This document shows positions 17,242 through 25,045 of a stretch of DNA of 64,000 bases, in pieces. Numbering within the stretch: the first letter of the stretch is position 1; each line of letters starts with the position of its first letter. The translations under genes and the position numbers were made by a program. The notes beneath the pieces are model-generated. The model searched no databases, was not told the origin of the DNA, and was given only the letters and a program-made list of their open reading frames with translations. Source of the DNA: Microbacterium sp. Root180. Lineage in GTDB: Bacteria > Actinomycetota > Actinomycetes > Actinomycetales > Microbacteriaceae. Location: contig NZ_LMHS01000003.1 in assembly GCF_001428485.1 (NCBI RefSeq), positions 558,001 through 622,000 on the forward strand. Reading direction: 5' to 3'.

Positions 17242-18138
17242 TCAGGACTTCTTGTCGGGGGCGAAGAGCATGCGCGCGAGGACGAGCATCATCAGCGCGA
17301 AGCCCGCTGCGAAGGCGACCGGCGCCCACCACCACCCGACCGTGAAGACGAGCACGGCGATCACGCAGAACGTCACTATCCAGATCGCCGCGGAGTAGAT
17401 GCCGAACCGCGCCGCGGTCTCGGGCTCGCGCTCGAACCGGTTCGCCGGCTCGTCGGCGAGTGCGCGCCGGGTCCAGGCCTTGTGGCGGTTGGTCTGCGTC
17501 GCGCCGAGGAAGGCGAACAGGATGATCGAGGTGATCACGCCGAGCGCGGCGAACACGATTCCCCACACGGGCATCGTGCCGAAGGCGACGAGCGCCCCGA
17601 ATCCGATGCCGTATGCGCCGAGGAACGTCGCCAGCGCGTAGGCGCCCGCCCGCCCCGACGGCATGGGGTGGTTGGTCGTGGTCTCCTGCGAGAGCGAGTC
17701 GCCCACGAGCAGGCCGATCGCCGTCGACGCGAAGCCGAACAGGGCGACCTGTCCCCAGATGATGATCGGCAGCACGCCGACCGCGCTGAGGATCCCCAGC
17801 GTGATGCCGATGACGGCGACCGCCGACCACACGACCACGCGCACCACGAAGCCCGGCTTGGGCCGCACCCGGTGCTTCTGCTGCAGCGCGGCATAGCCCG
17901 AGAGACCGGCGGAGGGGGCGGCATCCGTCCCCTCGTCCAGGAGCTCGCGGACGTCGCCGAGCTCCGCGACCGCGGTGCGCGCGGCGTCGGCGGGGGTGCG
18001 TCCGTCGGCCTCGAGCTCGGCGGTGCGTGCGATGAGGCTCGTGCGCACCTCCTCCTTCAGGTCCTGGGCGTCGGGCGTCATCTCGACGCCGCGGAAGGCT
18101 TCGTCGAGCAGGCGGTGGATGTCGGTGTTCTCGGTCAT
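17242..18138 (-). CDS. Permease-prefix-domain membrane protein, PadR-linked
   Basis: A 298-residue protein. Residues 1-70 are a soluble helical prefix (HRLLDEAFRG...VAELGDVRELLDEG) like the permease prefix domain often encoded beside PadR regulators. The rest contains about six helices. The start ATG overlaps the PadR stop (ATGA at 18135-18138). A second PadR/membrane pair with the same architecture lies at 28135-29434. Function unknown, perhaps an envelope stress response. Confidence 0.8.
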   Translation of the reverse strand: MTENTDIHRLLDEAFRGVEMTPDAQDLKEEVRTSLIARTAELEADGRTPADAARTAVAELGDVRELLDEGTDAAPSAGLSGYAALQQKHRVRPKPGFVVRVVVWSAVAVIGITLGILSAVGVLPIIIWGQVALFGFASTAIGLLVGDSLSQETTTNHPMPSGRAGAYALATFLGAYGIGFGALVAFGTMPVWGIVFAALGVITSIILFAFLGATQTNRHKAWTRRALADEPANRFEREPETAARFGIYSAAIWIVTFCVIAVLVFTVGWWWAPVAFAAGFALMMLVLARMLFAPDKKS

Positions 18139-18488
18139 TTGTCCAGGTCCTTCACGTCGAGGAGAGAGTCGATGATGCGCCGGGTCGCCGTCCAGGCGGC
18201 GACGTTGCTGCGGAAGACCGCGCGTCCGGCGTCGGTGATGCGGTAGTACTTGCGGCGACCGCCCTGCGTCTCGTCGCCCCAGTAGGACTCGACGAGCCCG
18301 TCCTTCTCGAGGCGGCGGTAGGTCGCGTAGAGGGTGGCTTCCTTGATCTCGTAGCCGCCGCCGGTCGCGTCGCGGATCGTCTTGTAGATCTCGAAGCCGT
18401 ACCGGTCTCCGCGCCGCAGCACACCGAGCACGATGGTGTCGGTGTGGCCGCGCAGCAGGTCGGCTGCGAAGGCGTCGTCCTTTGTCAT
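18135..18488 (-). CDS. PadR-family transcriptional regulator
   Basis: A 117-residue winged-helix repressor. The family pattern is seen in LGVLRRGDRYGFEIYKTI, KEATLYATYRRLEKDGLVESYW and GGRRKYYRITDAGRAVF. PadR dimers usually repress their own operon and respond to small ligands or stress. It is translationally coupled to the downstream membrane protein gene. The promoter region to its right contains repeated AGTACT and GATAC words that may be its operator. Confidence 0.92.
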   Translation of the reverse strand: MTKDDAFAADLLRGHTDTIVLGVLRRGDRYGFEIYKTIRDATGGGYEIKEATLYATYRRLEKDGLVESYWGDETQGGRRKYYRITDAGRAVFRSNVAAWTATRRIIDSLLDVKDLDK

Positions 18489-18490
18489 GT

Positions 18491-18533
18491 CGAGTACTGT
18501 ATCACATCAAGTACTTTGCGACACAAGTATCTA
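18491..18533. promoter_or_regulatory. PadR operator/promoter region
   Basis: An AT-rich stretch between the divergent PadR and methyltransferase genes. It contains AGTACT at 18493-18498 and again inside the perfect palindrome AAGTACTT at 18509-18516, plus AAGTAT at 18525-18530. It probably holds the PadR promoter and autoregulatory site; the exact boxes are inferred. Confidence 0.5.
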
Positions 18534-18568
18534 TATCGCATCGGATTCTCGGCGCCTAGACTCCCGCC

Positions 18569-19333
18569 ATGTCGTTCGACGTCGCCGCCGAGGCGTACGA
18601 CCGGTTCATGGGCCGCTTCTCCCGGCCGCTCGCCGTCGCGTTCGCCGACTGGGTCCCCGTCGCGCAGGGCGCGCGGGTGCTCGACGTCGGCTGCGGGCCC
18701 GGAGCACTGCTCGCCGCCCTCGCCTCACACACCTCCCCCGACCAGCTCGCCGGCATCGACCCGTCCGAGAGCTTCCTCGCCGCCGCGCGCGCCCGGTTCC
18801 CGTGGGCGGACCTGCGTCACGGATCGGCCGAGGCCATCCCCTTCGACGACGACGACTTCGACGCCGCGCTCGCTCAGCTCGTCGTGCATTTCATGACGGA
18901 TGCCGCCGCCGGCGTCGCGGAGATGGTGCGCGTCACCCGCCCCGGCGGCACCGTGGCCGCGTGCGTCTGGGACTTCGCCGGAGGCCGTGCGCCGCAGAGC
19001 ACGTTCTGGTCGGCGCTCGGCTCGGTCTCCCCGGGTGTGGAGAACGAGTCACGGCGCACCGGTTCGAGCGAGGGCGACATCACGGGGCTGCTGCGACAGT
19101 CCGGATGCTCGGACGTCCAGGAGGCGGAGCTCTCGGTCGCCGTGGACTTCGCGTCCTTCGAGGAGTGGTGGGAGCCGTACACACTCGGCGTCGCCCCCGC
19201 GGGGCAGCAGCTCGCGAGGCTCGCCGATGCCGACCGCGTGCGCGTGCGCGCGCGCTCGGCCGAGCTCCTGCCGTCCGGGCCGTTCACGATCACCGCGACC
19301 GCGTGGGCCGCGCGCGGCATCGTGGCGGACTAG
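18569..19333 (+). CDS. Class I SAM-dependent methyltransferase
   Basis: A 254-residue methyltransferase of the methyltransferase-11 type. Motif I VLDVGCGPGALLAAL is near residue 33, the acidic residue after strand 2 is in AGIDPSESF, and the post-motif DDDDFDAALAQLVVHF is near residue 95. The substrate is unknown. TAGACT (18557-18562) is six bases before the ATG, a leaderless start. Its TAG stop overlaps the stop of the convergent PPK2 gene within the tetramer CTAG. Confidence 0.9.
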   Translation: MSFDVAAEAYDRFMGRFSRPLAVAFADWVPVAQGARVLDVGCGPGALLAALASHTSPDQLAGIDPSESFLAAARARFPWADLRHGSAEAIPFDDDDFDAALAQLVVHFMTDAAAGVAEMVRVTRPGGTVAACVWDFAGGRAPQSTFWSALGSVSPGVENESRRTGSSEGDITGLLRQSGCSDVQEAELSVAVDFASFEEWWEPYTLGVAPAGQQLARLADADRVRVRARSAELLPSGPFTITATAWAARGIVAD

Positions 19334-20193
19334 GTCGCCGCGAGCCGCTTCTTCTCGGCCTCGATGTCGAAGGTCGCGGCCGGCCAGTGCGGGTCGATCT
19401 CCTCGAGCGCCTCCAGCAGGAGGTGCTGCACGGCGATGCGCGCGTACCACTTGCGGTTCGCCGGAACGACGTGCCAGGGCGCGTGGTCCGTCGAGGTCCG
19501 GTCGAACACCCGCTGGTAGGCATCCATGTACTTAGGCCACAGCTGCCGCTCGTCGACGTCGCCCGGGTTGTACTTCCAGTGCTTGTCCGGCCGCTCGAGC
19601 CTCTCGGCGAGCCGGGCCTTCTGTTCGTCGGACGAGATGTGCAGCATCACCTTGACGACGCGGGTGCCGGCATCCGTCAGCTGCTTCTCGAACGTGTTGA
19701 TCGCCCCGTAGCGGCGCTCGATCTCCTCCGGCGGCGCGAGTTCGCGCACGCGCCCGATCAGTACGTCCTCGTAATGCGAGCGGTCGAAGACGCCGATCAC
19801 GCCCGGCTCGGGCACGCGTTGAGCGACGCGCCACAGGAAGTCGTGCTCCAGCTCCTCGGGCGTCGGCTTCTTGAACGCGGTGATCGACACGCCCTGCGGA
19901 TCGACCGACCCGACGACGTGCCGGACGATGCCGCCCTTGCCCGCCGAGTCCATCGCCTGCAGCACCAGCAGGACCGCGGACTGCGTCGCCCCGGCGCGGC
20001 TCTCGGCGAACAGGCGCTCCTGGTACTCGTCCAGCTGCACTGCTCCCGACGCCAGGTCCTCGGCCGCCTGGGCCTTGTCCTTCTCGTACCCGGGGTTCCC
20101 GGAGGGGTCGACGTCGGCCAGCACGAAACCCTCGTTCACGCGCAGCAGTTCGGCGACATCCCCGGTCCAGTGCTTCTGGCTCTTGGCAATCAT
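19330..20193 (-). CDS. ppk2: Polyphosphate kinase 2 family protein
   Basis: A 287-residue PPK2-type enzyme that transfers phosphate between polyphosphate and nucleotides. Walker A is MDSAGKGG (residues 81-88) and Walker B is VFDRSHYEDVL (135-145). A lid-type sequence follows (KARLAERLERPDKHWKYNPGD). The length and KHWKYNPGD motif suit the one-domain PPK2 subfamilies that phosphorylate AMP or ADP; which one cannot be decided here. A 451 bp repeat-rich region separates it from menD upstream. Confidence 0.92.
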   Translation of the reverse strand: MIAKSQKHWTGDVAELLRVNEGFVLADVDPSGNPGYEKDKAQAAEDLASGAVQLDEYQERLFAESRAGATQSAVLLVLQAMDSAGKGGIVRHVVGSVDPQGVSITAFKKPTPEELEHDFLWRVAQRVPEPGVIGVFDRSHYEDVLIGRVRELAPPEEIERRYGAINTFEKQLTDAGTRVVKVMLHISSDEQKARLAERLERPDKHWKYNPGDVDERQLWPKYMDAYQRVFDRTSTDHAPWHVVPANRKWYARIAVQHLLLEALEEIDPHWPAATFDIEAEKKRLAAT

Positions 20194-20644
20194 CTGCCCA
20201 TCATGCCGGGCGCAGGTCCGCGAAGGCGAGGCTCGCCGGCGCTACCGCTCCCGCGCTTGCACAACCGCGCCCGCGCTTGCACAACCGCGCCCGCGCTTTC
20301 CGTTTGTGCGGGAGTTTGCGCGCCCGACGGCGTGGTGGAGCGCACATTCGCCCGCACAACCGCGCCCGCACCCGCACCCGCACTACCGCTCCCGCGCTTG
20401 CACAACCGCACCCGCGCTTGCACAACCGCGCCCGCGCTTTCCGCTTGTGCGGGAGTATGCGCGCCCGACGGCAGGGTGGAGCGCACATTCGCCCGCACAA
20501 CCGCGCTCGCACCTTCGCCCGCGCAACCGCTCCCGCGCTCTCAGTTTGTGCGGGAGTATGCGCGCCCGACGGCGGGGTGGAGCGCACATTCGCCCGCACA
20601 ACCGCTCCCGCGCCCGACGGCGGGCTGGAGCGCGCGCGCCGGCG
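20194..20644. repeat. Repeat-rich intergenic region with three 59 bp hairpin units
   Basis: This gene-free stretch separates ppk2 from menD. Three 59 bp copies of one unit lie at 20302-20360, 20443-20501 and 20544-20602. Each begins like GTTTGTGCGGGAGT and ends ATTCGCCCGCACAAC, so each can fold as a hairpin. Between them the short unit CGCCCGCGCTTGCACAAC occurs repeatedly. The unit ends match the palindromic elements at 24435-24498 and 28063-28126. The ppk2 promoter must lie here but is masked by repeats. Confidence 0.9.
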
Positions 20645-22456
20645 CTACCGCTCGAGGGGGACCTCGATGAGCTGCCGGCCGCCGACGGGCGAGGTCAGCG
20701 CCTGATCGAGCGCGGACCGGGTGGTGACGCGCCGATACTCCCACCCGTACGCGAGAGCGAGCTGCTCGAGGCGCACCGTGTGGGGCGTGAGCAGCACCCG
20801 GTCCATCGCTTCGGAACCCGCGATCTCGGCGACCTCGAGTCCGTCGAAGATGGTGCCGCCGCCGTCGTTGCCGACGACCACCTGCAGGCGCGGCTCGTCC
20901 TCGGCAGGAGGAAGGAGCAGGGCGCCGACGTCGTGCAGCAGCGCGAGATCGCCGAGGAGCACGCGGGTCACCCCGGGCCGTCCTCCGCTCTGGCTGGCCA
21001 GCGCGATCCCGGTGGCTGTCGCCACGGTGCCGTCGATTCCGGCGAGCCCGCGGTTGGCGTGCACCGGCACCTTCTTGCCGCCGAGCACCTCGTCGGCGAC
21101 GCGAACGAGGCGCGACGAGCCGAACACGAGCCGATCGTGCGGCCACGTCGCACGCCACACCGCATCGACCAGCGCCGCACGGTCGAGGGGAGCCCGCACC
21201 GCCGCGAGTTCCGCGGCGATCGCTCCCAGACGCTCCTGCGGCACCGCGGAAGACAGGCCGTCCGCGTCGGGGGCGGGCGGGGCGAGATCGACGGATGCCG
21301 CGCGCGACGCGCGCATCCACGCGCCCAGCCAGGCGCGGTCCCCGTCGCCGCTGGCCGCGGCGATGGCGTCGACGGCGGTGGTCGCGCCGTTCAGGTTGAG
21401 CGGCTCCCCCGGCCCTCGGACCGCGATCACCTCGACCTCGGGGTCGGACAGCAGCGCGGCGACCTCCCGGCTCAAGGTCGGATGCCCGAGCACGACGGCG
21501 CGCTCGATGCGCCCGCCCAGCTCGGGGTCGCGCAGCAGCCCGCGATACCCGTGCACGAGGTGACGGCCGAAACGGGCGCCGCTCACGATCTCGGCGATGA
21601 GCGGCCACGAGCCCGCATGCGCGAGCATCTCGGCATCGGGACCTGCATCGGCCCCGGCGATGACGACGGTGCGCGGACCCGAGACGAGCACGAAGGGGTG
21701 GTCGTCGGGGTCGTCGGGGACGTCGGACTCGCCGATCCCTCCCCCGCCTTGGTACAGGGCGCCGGATGCCTCCTCCTCCGCCTCGTCCGCGGCGGGTGGA
21801 CCGTCGGGATGGGCGTCGGGCGCGACGGCGAGCTCAGGACTCGGAACACCGAACCACGCGGGCAGGTCGCCGGCGAGCGGCTCGCGGAACGGGAGGTTGA
21901 GGTGCACCGGCCCGGCCGACCGCAGGCCCGCGCCGAGCGCGGCGGCCACGGCCTCTTCGGCCACGCGACGCAGCATGGCGCTCTGCTCGTCGTCGCCGGC
22001 GAGGTCGCACTGCTCGGGTACGGGGAGGTCAGCCTCGTAGCGCACGCTCGGGGCGAACATGCCGGGCTGCCGCGTGGTCTGGTTGGCCCCGACTCCCCGC
22101 AGCTCGGGCGGGCGGTCGGCGGTGAGCAGCAGCAGCGGAACGCCCGCGTGATGGGCCTCGAGCGCTGCGGGAAGCAGGTTGGCGACGGCGGTTCCCGACG
22201 TGCACACGACGGCTGCCGGCATCCGCGTCTCCCGTCCGATGCCGAGTGCCGTGAATCCCGCGACGCGCTCGTCGACGCGCACGTGCAGGCGAATCGCGCC
22301 GCGCCGCTCGAGTTCGGAGGCGACCAGGGCCAGCGCCTGCGAGCGCGAACCGGGGCTCAGCACCACATGGGCGATCCCGAGCTCGACCAGACGGCTCAGC
22401 AGGGCGGCGGCGGCGTCGGTGGCAGCGGAGGCGAGTCCGCGCTCGGCGCCTGACAC
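20645..22456 (-). CDS. menD: SEPHCHC synthase MenD
   Basis: A 603-residue thiamine-diphosphate enzyme that joins isochorismate and 2-oxoglutarate in menaquinone synthesis. Conserved features are SPGSRS (residues 34-39), DERVAGFTALG with the ThDP-activating Glu63, CTSGTAVANLLPA, LTADRPPELR, and a C-terminal ThDP-binding LLGDLALLHD...NDGGGTIF. The GTG at 22456 was chosen because it lies two bases after the upstream stop and the family starts there. An acidic insert (DEAEEEASGALYQ, near residue 210) is unusual. Confidence 0.94.
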   Translation of the reverse strand: MSGAERGLASAATDAAAALLSRLVELGIAHVVLSPGSRSQALALVASELERRGAIRLHVRVDERVAGFTALGIGRETRMPAAVVCTSGTAVANLLPAALEAHHAGVPLLLLTADRPPELRGVGANQTTRQPGMFAPSVRYEADLPVPEQCDLAGDDEQSAMLRRVAEEAVAAALGAGLRSAGPVHLNLPFREPLAGDLPAWFGVPSPELAVAPDAHPDGPPAADEAEEEASGALYQGGGGIGESDVPDDPDDHPFVLVSGPRTVVIAGADAGPDAEMLAHAGSWPLIAEIVSGARFGRHLVHGYRGLLRDPELGGRIERAVVLGHPTLSREVAALLSDPEVEVIAVRGPGEPLNLNGATTAVDAIAAASGDGDRAWLGAWMRASRAASVDLAPPAPDADGLSSAVPQERLGAIAAELAAVRAPLDRAALVDAVWRATWPHDRLVFGSSRLVRVADEVLGGKKVPVHANRGLAGIDGTVATATGIALASQSGGRPGVTRVLLGDLALLHDVGALLLPPAEDEPRLQVVVGNDGGGTIFDGLEVAEIAGSEAMDRVLLTPHTVRLEQLALAYGWEYRRVTTRSALDQALTSPVGGRQLIEVPLER

Positions 22457-22458
22457 GG

Positions 22459-22974
22459 TCAGCCGACGACTCCGCGCTGCCCGCGCTCGTCGTCGCCCTC
22501 GTTCGGGCGGACAGGCGGGTCGGCCGGGGCATCCGGCCCGGCCGAGGAAGGGGTGCCGGGCGTGGCGGTGCCGGCCGAGTCCGTCGCGGCTGCGGGCGCG
22601 GCGGTGTCGGCCGAGTCCGACGCGGCGGCGGGCGAGCCGGTGGGCCAGCGGGGGTCGTCGCCCTCGGCGTCGAGCTGGGCCAGCTCCTCTTCGAGGCGGC
22701 GGATGCGCTCGTCCTGGTCGGAGATCGCGCCGATGCGGCCGAGGAACTCGGGATCGTCGTCGGGTGCGCGCCGAGCGGCGCGCGCGGAGCCCCGCGTGCG
22801 ACCGACGATGAGCCAGAGCAGGCCCCCCAGCACGGGGATCAGGATGACGATGAGGATCCAGACGGGCTTGCTCACACCCCGGTGGCGCGTGGCCGGCTGC
22901 ACCGCGCAGTCCACGATGGTGTAGACCCAGAAAGCCGTCGCCACCAGGGCCAGGATCAGCAGGGCCCGCGTCAT
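22459..22974 (-). CDS. PLD nuclease N-terminal (PLDc_N) membrane protein
   Basis: A 171-residue protein with two helices (residues 3-22 and 37-58) that match the PLDc_N domain, including the segment between them with QPATRHRGVSKPVW. The C-terminal ~110 residues are a charged coiled segment followed by a low-complexity Ala/Asp/Thr/Pro tail. No phospholipase catalytic HKD motif is present. TAGGAT (22981-22986) is six bases before the ATG. It is two bases upstream of menD and likely cotranscribed. Confidence 0.83.
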   Translation of the reverse strand: MTRALLILALVATAFWVYTIVDCAVQPATRHRGVSKPVWILIVILIPVLGGLLWLIVGRTRGSARAARRAPDDDPEFLGRIGAISDQDERIRRLEEELAQLDAEGDDPRWPTGSPAAASDSADTAAPAAATDSAGTATPGTPSSAGPDAPADPPVRPNEGDDERGQRGVVG

Positions 22975-23073
22975 GCTCCCATCCTAGGCGAGCCCGACGC
23001 ACCGTGGCCGCCTCGTGACCGAACCGTCGCCTGCGCCGCCGGGAGCGCCGGGCGGCTCGATTACGATGGACGG

Positions 23074-23415
23074 GTGAAAGCTCGCTCCGCCCTGGTCTAC
23101 TCGGTGCTGCGGCTGCTCGCATTCCTCGTGCCGTTCGCGATCCTCATGCTCTTCCCGATCATGCGGCAGTACTACTGGCTCGCAGCGATCTTCGCCGCCC
23201 TCATCGGCCTGAGCCTGTCGCTGCTGTTCCTGCGCCGCCCGCTCGACGAGATGACCTCCGGCATGGCCGAGCGCCGCGAGCGCGAGCGCCGCGCGGTGAG
23301 CGACGAAGAGGCCGAGGATGCTGCGACCGTGGGCGACGCCGCGCCCGCCCCGGGCGACGCCGCATCCGGCGGTCGCACGCCGGGCGAAGGATCCGATCGC
23401 TCCACCGCCGACTGA
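23074..23415 (+). CDS. DUF4229-family membrane protein
   Basis: A 113-residue protein with two predicted helices (about residues 7-25 and 33-52), a basic loop (RRPLDEMTSGMAERRERERR) and an acidic, Ala/Pro-rich tail. This fits the actinobacterial DUF4229 family, which is often found near menaquinone genes. GTG at 23074 lies exactly six bases after TACGAT (23062-23067). Function unknown. Confidence 0.8.
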   Translation: MKARSALVYSVLRLLAFLVPFAILMLFPIMRQYYWLAAIFAALIGLSLSLLFLRRPLDEMTSGMAERRERERRAVSDEEAEDAATVGDAAPAPGDAASGGRTPGEGSDRSTAD

Positions 23416-23431
23416 GCCCGCGGTCGGCGGA

Positions 23432-24412
23432 TCAGCCCACGAACGCCCAGAACAGGAACGCGCCGTACGCCACCGAGGTGAGCGAGGTGAGCCCGAGGGC
23501 GACGACCAGCTCGCGCGGGTCGCGGTAGGTCCACACGATGAGGATCGCGGGAAGCGCCGCCAGCAGGACGAGCAGCGTCAGCCACGCGATCGGGTAGAAC
23601 AGGGCCAGGAACACGGCGATGCCGAAGGGCGCCAGCACGAAGATGCTGAAGAGCCAGCGCGTGGCCGTGCGGCCGATGAGCACGGTCAGCGTGCGCTTGC
23701 CGGCGACGCGGTCCTGATCGATGTCGCGCAGGTTGTTCGCCAGCAGGACGGCGCACGCGAGCAGACCCGCGGCGACCGCGCCGAACCAGGCCTCCTGCGG
23801 CAGCGAGAGCGCCTGCACCCAGGTGGTGCCGAGCGTGGCGACCAGCCCGAAGAAGACGAACACCATGACCTCGCCCAGGCCGTAGTAGCCGTAGGGTCGC
23901 TTGCCTCCGGTGTAGAACCAGGCGGCCGCGATGCACACGAGGCCGACGGCGATGAGCCACCACTGCTGCGTGCGGATCGTGATCGCGAGGCCCGCAACGG
24001 CCGCGACGGCGAAGAACAGCAGCGCGGCGGAGAGCACCGCCCGCGGAGACGCCTTGCGCGATGCGGTGAGGCGGGCGGGTCCGATGCGGCGGTCGTCGGT
24101 GCCCCGGATGCCGTCGCTGTAGTCGTTCGCGTAGTTCACGCCGATCTGCAGGGCGACCGAGACGATGAGGCAGAACAGCGCGATCACCCAGTGGAACTGG
24201 TCGACGACCAGCATCGCCGCGCCCGTTCCGATGAGGATCGGGGTCACCGCGAGCGGCAGCGTGCGCAGGCGCGCAGCGGCGATCCAGTCGCTCGTCGTCG
24301 CCTTCGCGACCGGGCGCGGACCGTGCGCCTGCTGCGGCTTCTGCGGGTTGCCGCGCGCGGGCTGCTTCTTCGGACCGGGATGCTTGCGCTTCTTGCTGGG
24401 AGTGCCTGCCAC
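23432..24412 (-). CDS. menA: DHNA polyprenyltransferase MenA
   Basis: A 326-residue UbiA-superfamily membrane enzyme that attaches the polyprenyl chain to 1,4-dihydroxy-2-naphthoate. The aspartate-rich motifs are NYANDYSDGIRGTDD (near residue 92) and NNLRDIDQDRVAGKRT (near residue 205), which bind the diphosphate through magnesium. About nine helices follow a basic, lysine-rich cytoplasmic N-terminus of about 40 residues. TAGGAT lies eight bases before the GTG start. It works directly before MenG. Confidence 0.94.
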   Translation of the reverse strand: MAGTPSKKRKHPGPKKQPARGNPQKPQQAHGPRPVAKATTSDWIAAARLRTLPLAVTPILIGTGAAMLVVDQFHWVIALFCLIVSVALQIGVNYANDYSDGIRGTDDRRIGPARLTASRKASPRAVLSAALLFFAVAAVAGLAITIRTQQWWLIAVGLVCIAAAWFYTGGKRPYGYYGLGEVMVFVFFGLVATLGTTWVQALSLPQEAWFGAVAAGLLACAVLLANNLRDIDQDRVAGKRTLTVLIGRTATRWLFSIFVLAPFGIAVFLALFYPIAWLTLLVLLAALPAILIVWTYRDPRELVVALGLTSLTSVAYGAFLFWAFVG

Positions 24413-24434
24413 GGTTCGTCATCCTAGACGCCCT

Positions 24435-24498
24435 CCGTTTGTGCGGGTGAATGCGCGCACGACGCCCGGGCGCTGCGGGCGAATGCCCGCACAAACGG
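24435..24498. repeat. Palindromic element, CCGTTTGTGCGGG family
   Basis: Perfect 13 bp arms (24435-24447 and 24486-24498) between the divergent starts of menA and the VOC gene. The same arm word occurs at 28063-28075, and related words in the array at 20194-20644. Its position between two divergent genes argues against a terminator. Confidence 0.87.
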
Positions 24499-24563
24499 CA
24501 AGGCGGATGGGCGAGCGCGCAACCCCCTGGCTGTGTGCGCGTCCGCGGCGCAGGATGGGCGCC

Positions 24564-24962
24564 ATGCTGAGCATCGGATCCATCGTTCTGACCGTGGAGG
24601 ACATCGAGCGCGCCGGGACGTTCTGGCGCGCCGCGCTCGGGTACGTCGACCGCGACGCGCCGAGCGACGACTGGGTGATCCTCGACCCGCCCGACAAGGC
24701 GACCTGGGCCGCGCCCGGTGCGAGCCTGGCGCTCTCTGTGACGGGCTATCCGCAGCACTACCCGCCGCGGATCCACCTCGACCTCTACGCGGAGGATCAG
24801 TCAGCCGAGGTGGCTCGCCTCCTGGCGATCGGCGCTCGAGAGGTCGACTGGGACGACTACCCCGCCGACGCCGACTGGGTCGTGCTCGAGGACACCGAGG
24901 GCAACCGCTTCTGCGTCGTCGACACCGGCCCGTTCAGCGCCGCCGCGACACCCGGTCGTTGA
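24564..24962 (+). CDS. VOC-superfamily (glyoxalase-like) protein
   Basis: A 132-residue vicinal-oxygen-chelate protein with the usual two beta-alpha-beta-beta-beta modules: IVLTVEDIERAGTFWRAALGY at the start and VVLEDTEGNRFCVVD near the end. Glu in VLEDTEGN and His in RIHLDLYAED are plausible metal ligands. The enzymatic role is unknown. CAGGAT lies seven bases before the ATG. The last codons and the TGA stop are supplied by the short repeat that begins at 24954. Confidence 0.85.
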   Translation: MLSIGSIVLTVEDIERAGTFWRAALGYVDRDAPSDDWVILDPPDKATWAAPGASLALSVTGYPQHYPPRIHLDLYAEDQSAEVARLLAIGAREVDWDDYPADADWVVLEDTEGNRFCVVDTGPFSAAATPGR

Positions 24963-25030
24963 GCGAGCGCATCCCCGGTCGTTGAGCGAGCGAAGCCCCG
25001 GTCGTTGAGCGAGCGAAGCGAGACGAAACG
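24954..25030. repeat. Triplicate short repeat (GGTCGTTGAGCGAGCG)
   Basis: Three tandem copies of GGTCGTTGAGCGAGCG spaced by about 23 bp. The first provides the stop codon of the VOC gene. The third continues as AAGCGAGACGAAACG. A related single copy is at 12443-12471. Confidence 0.9.
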
Positions 25031-25045
25031 CCCCGCCAACGCCCC

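Noticed and set aside
20190..20599. Short repeat-rich minus-strand frames upstream of ppk2
   Set aside because: They are translations of the 59 bp palindromic units (repeats of ARLCGRMCAPP), not proteins; no ribosome site.
20194..20644. CRISPR-like repeat array
   Set aside because: The units are self-complementary, unevenly spaced, and the intervening sequence is itself repetitive. No cas genes are near.
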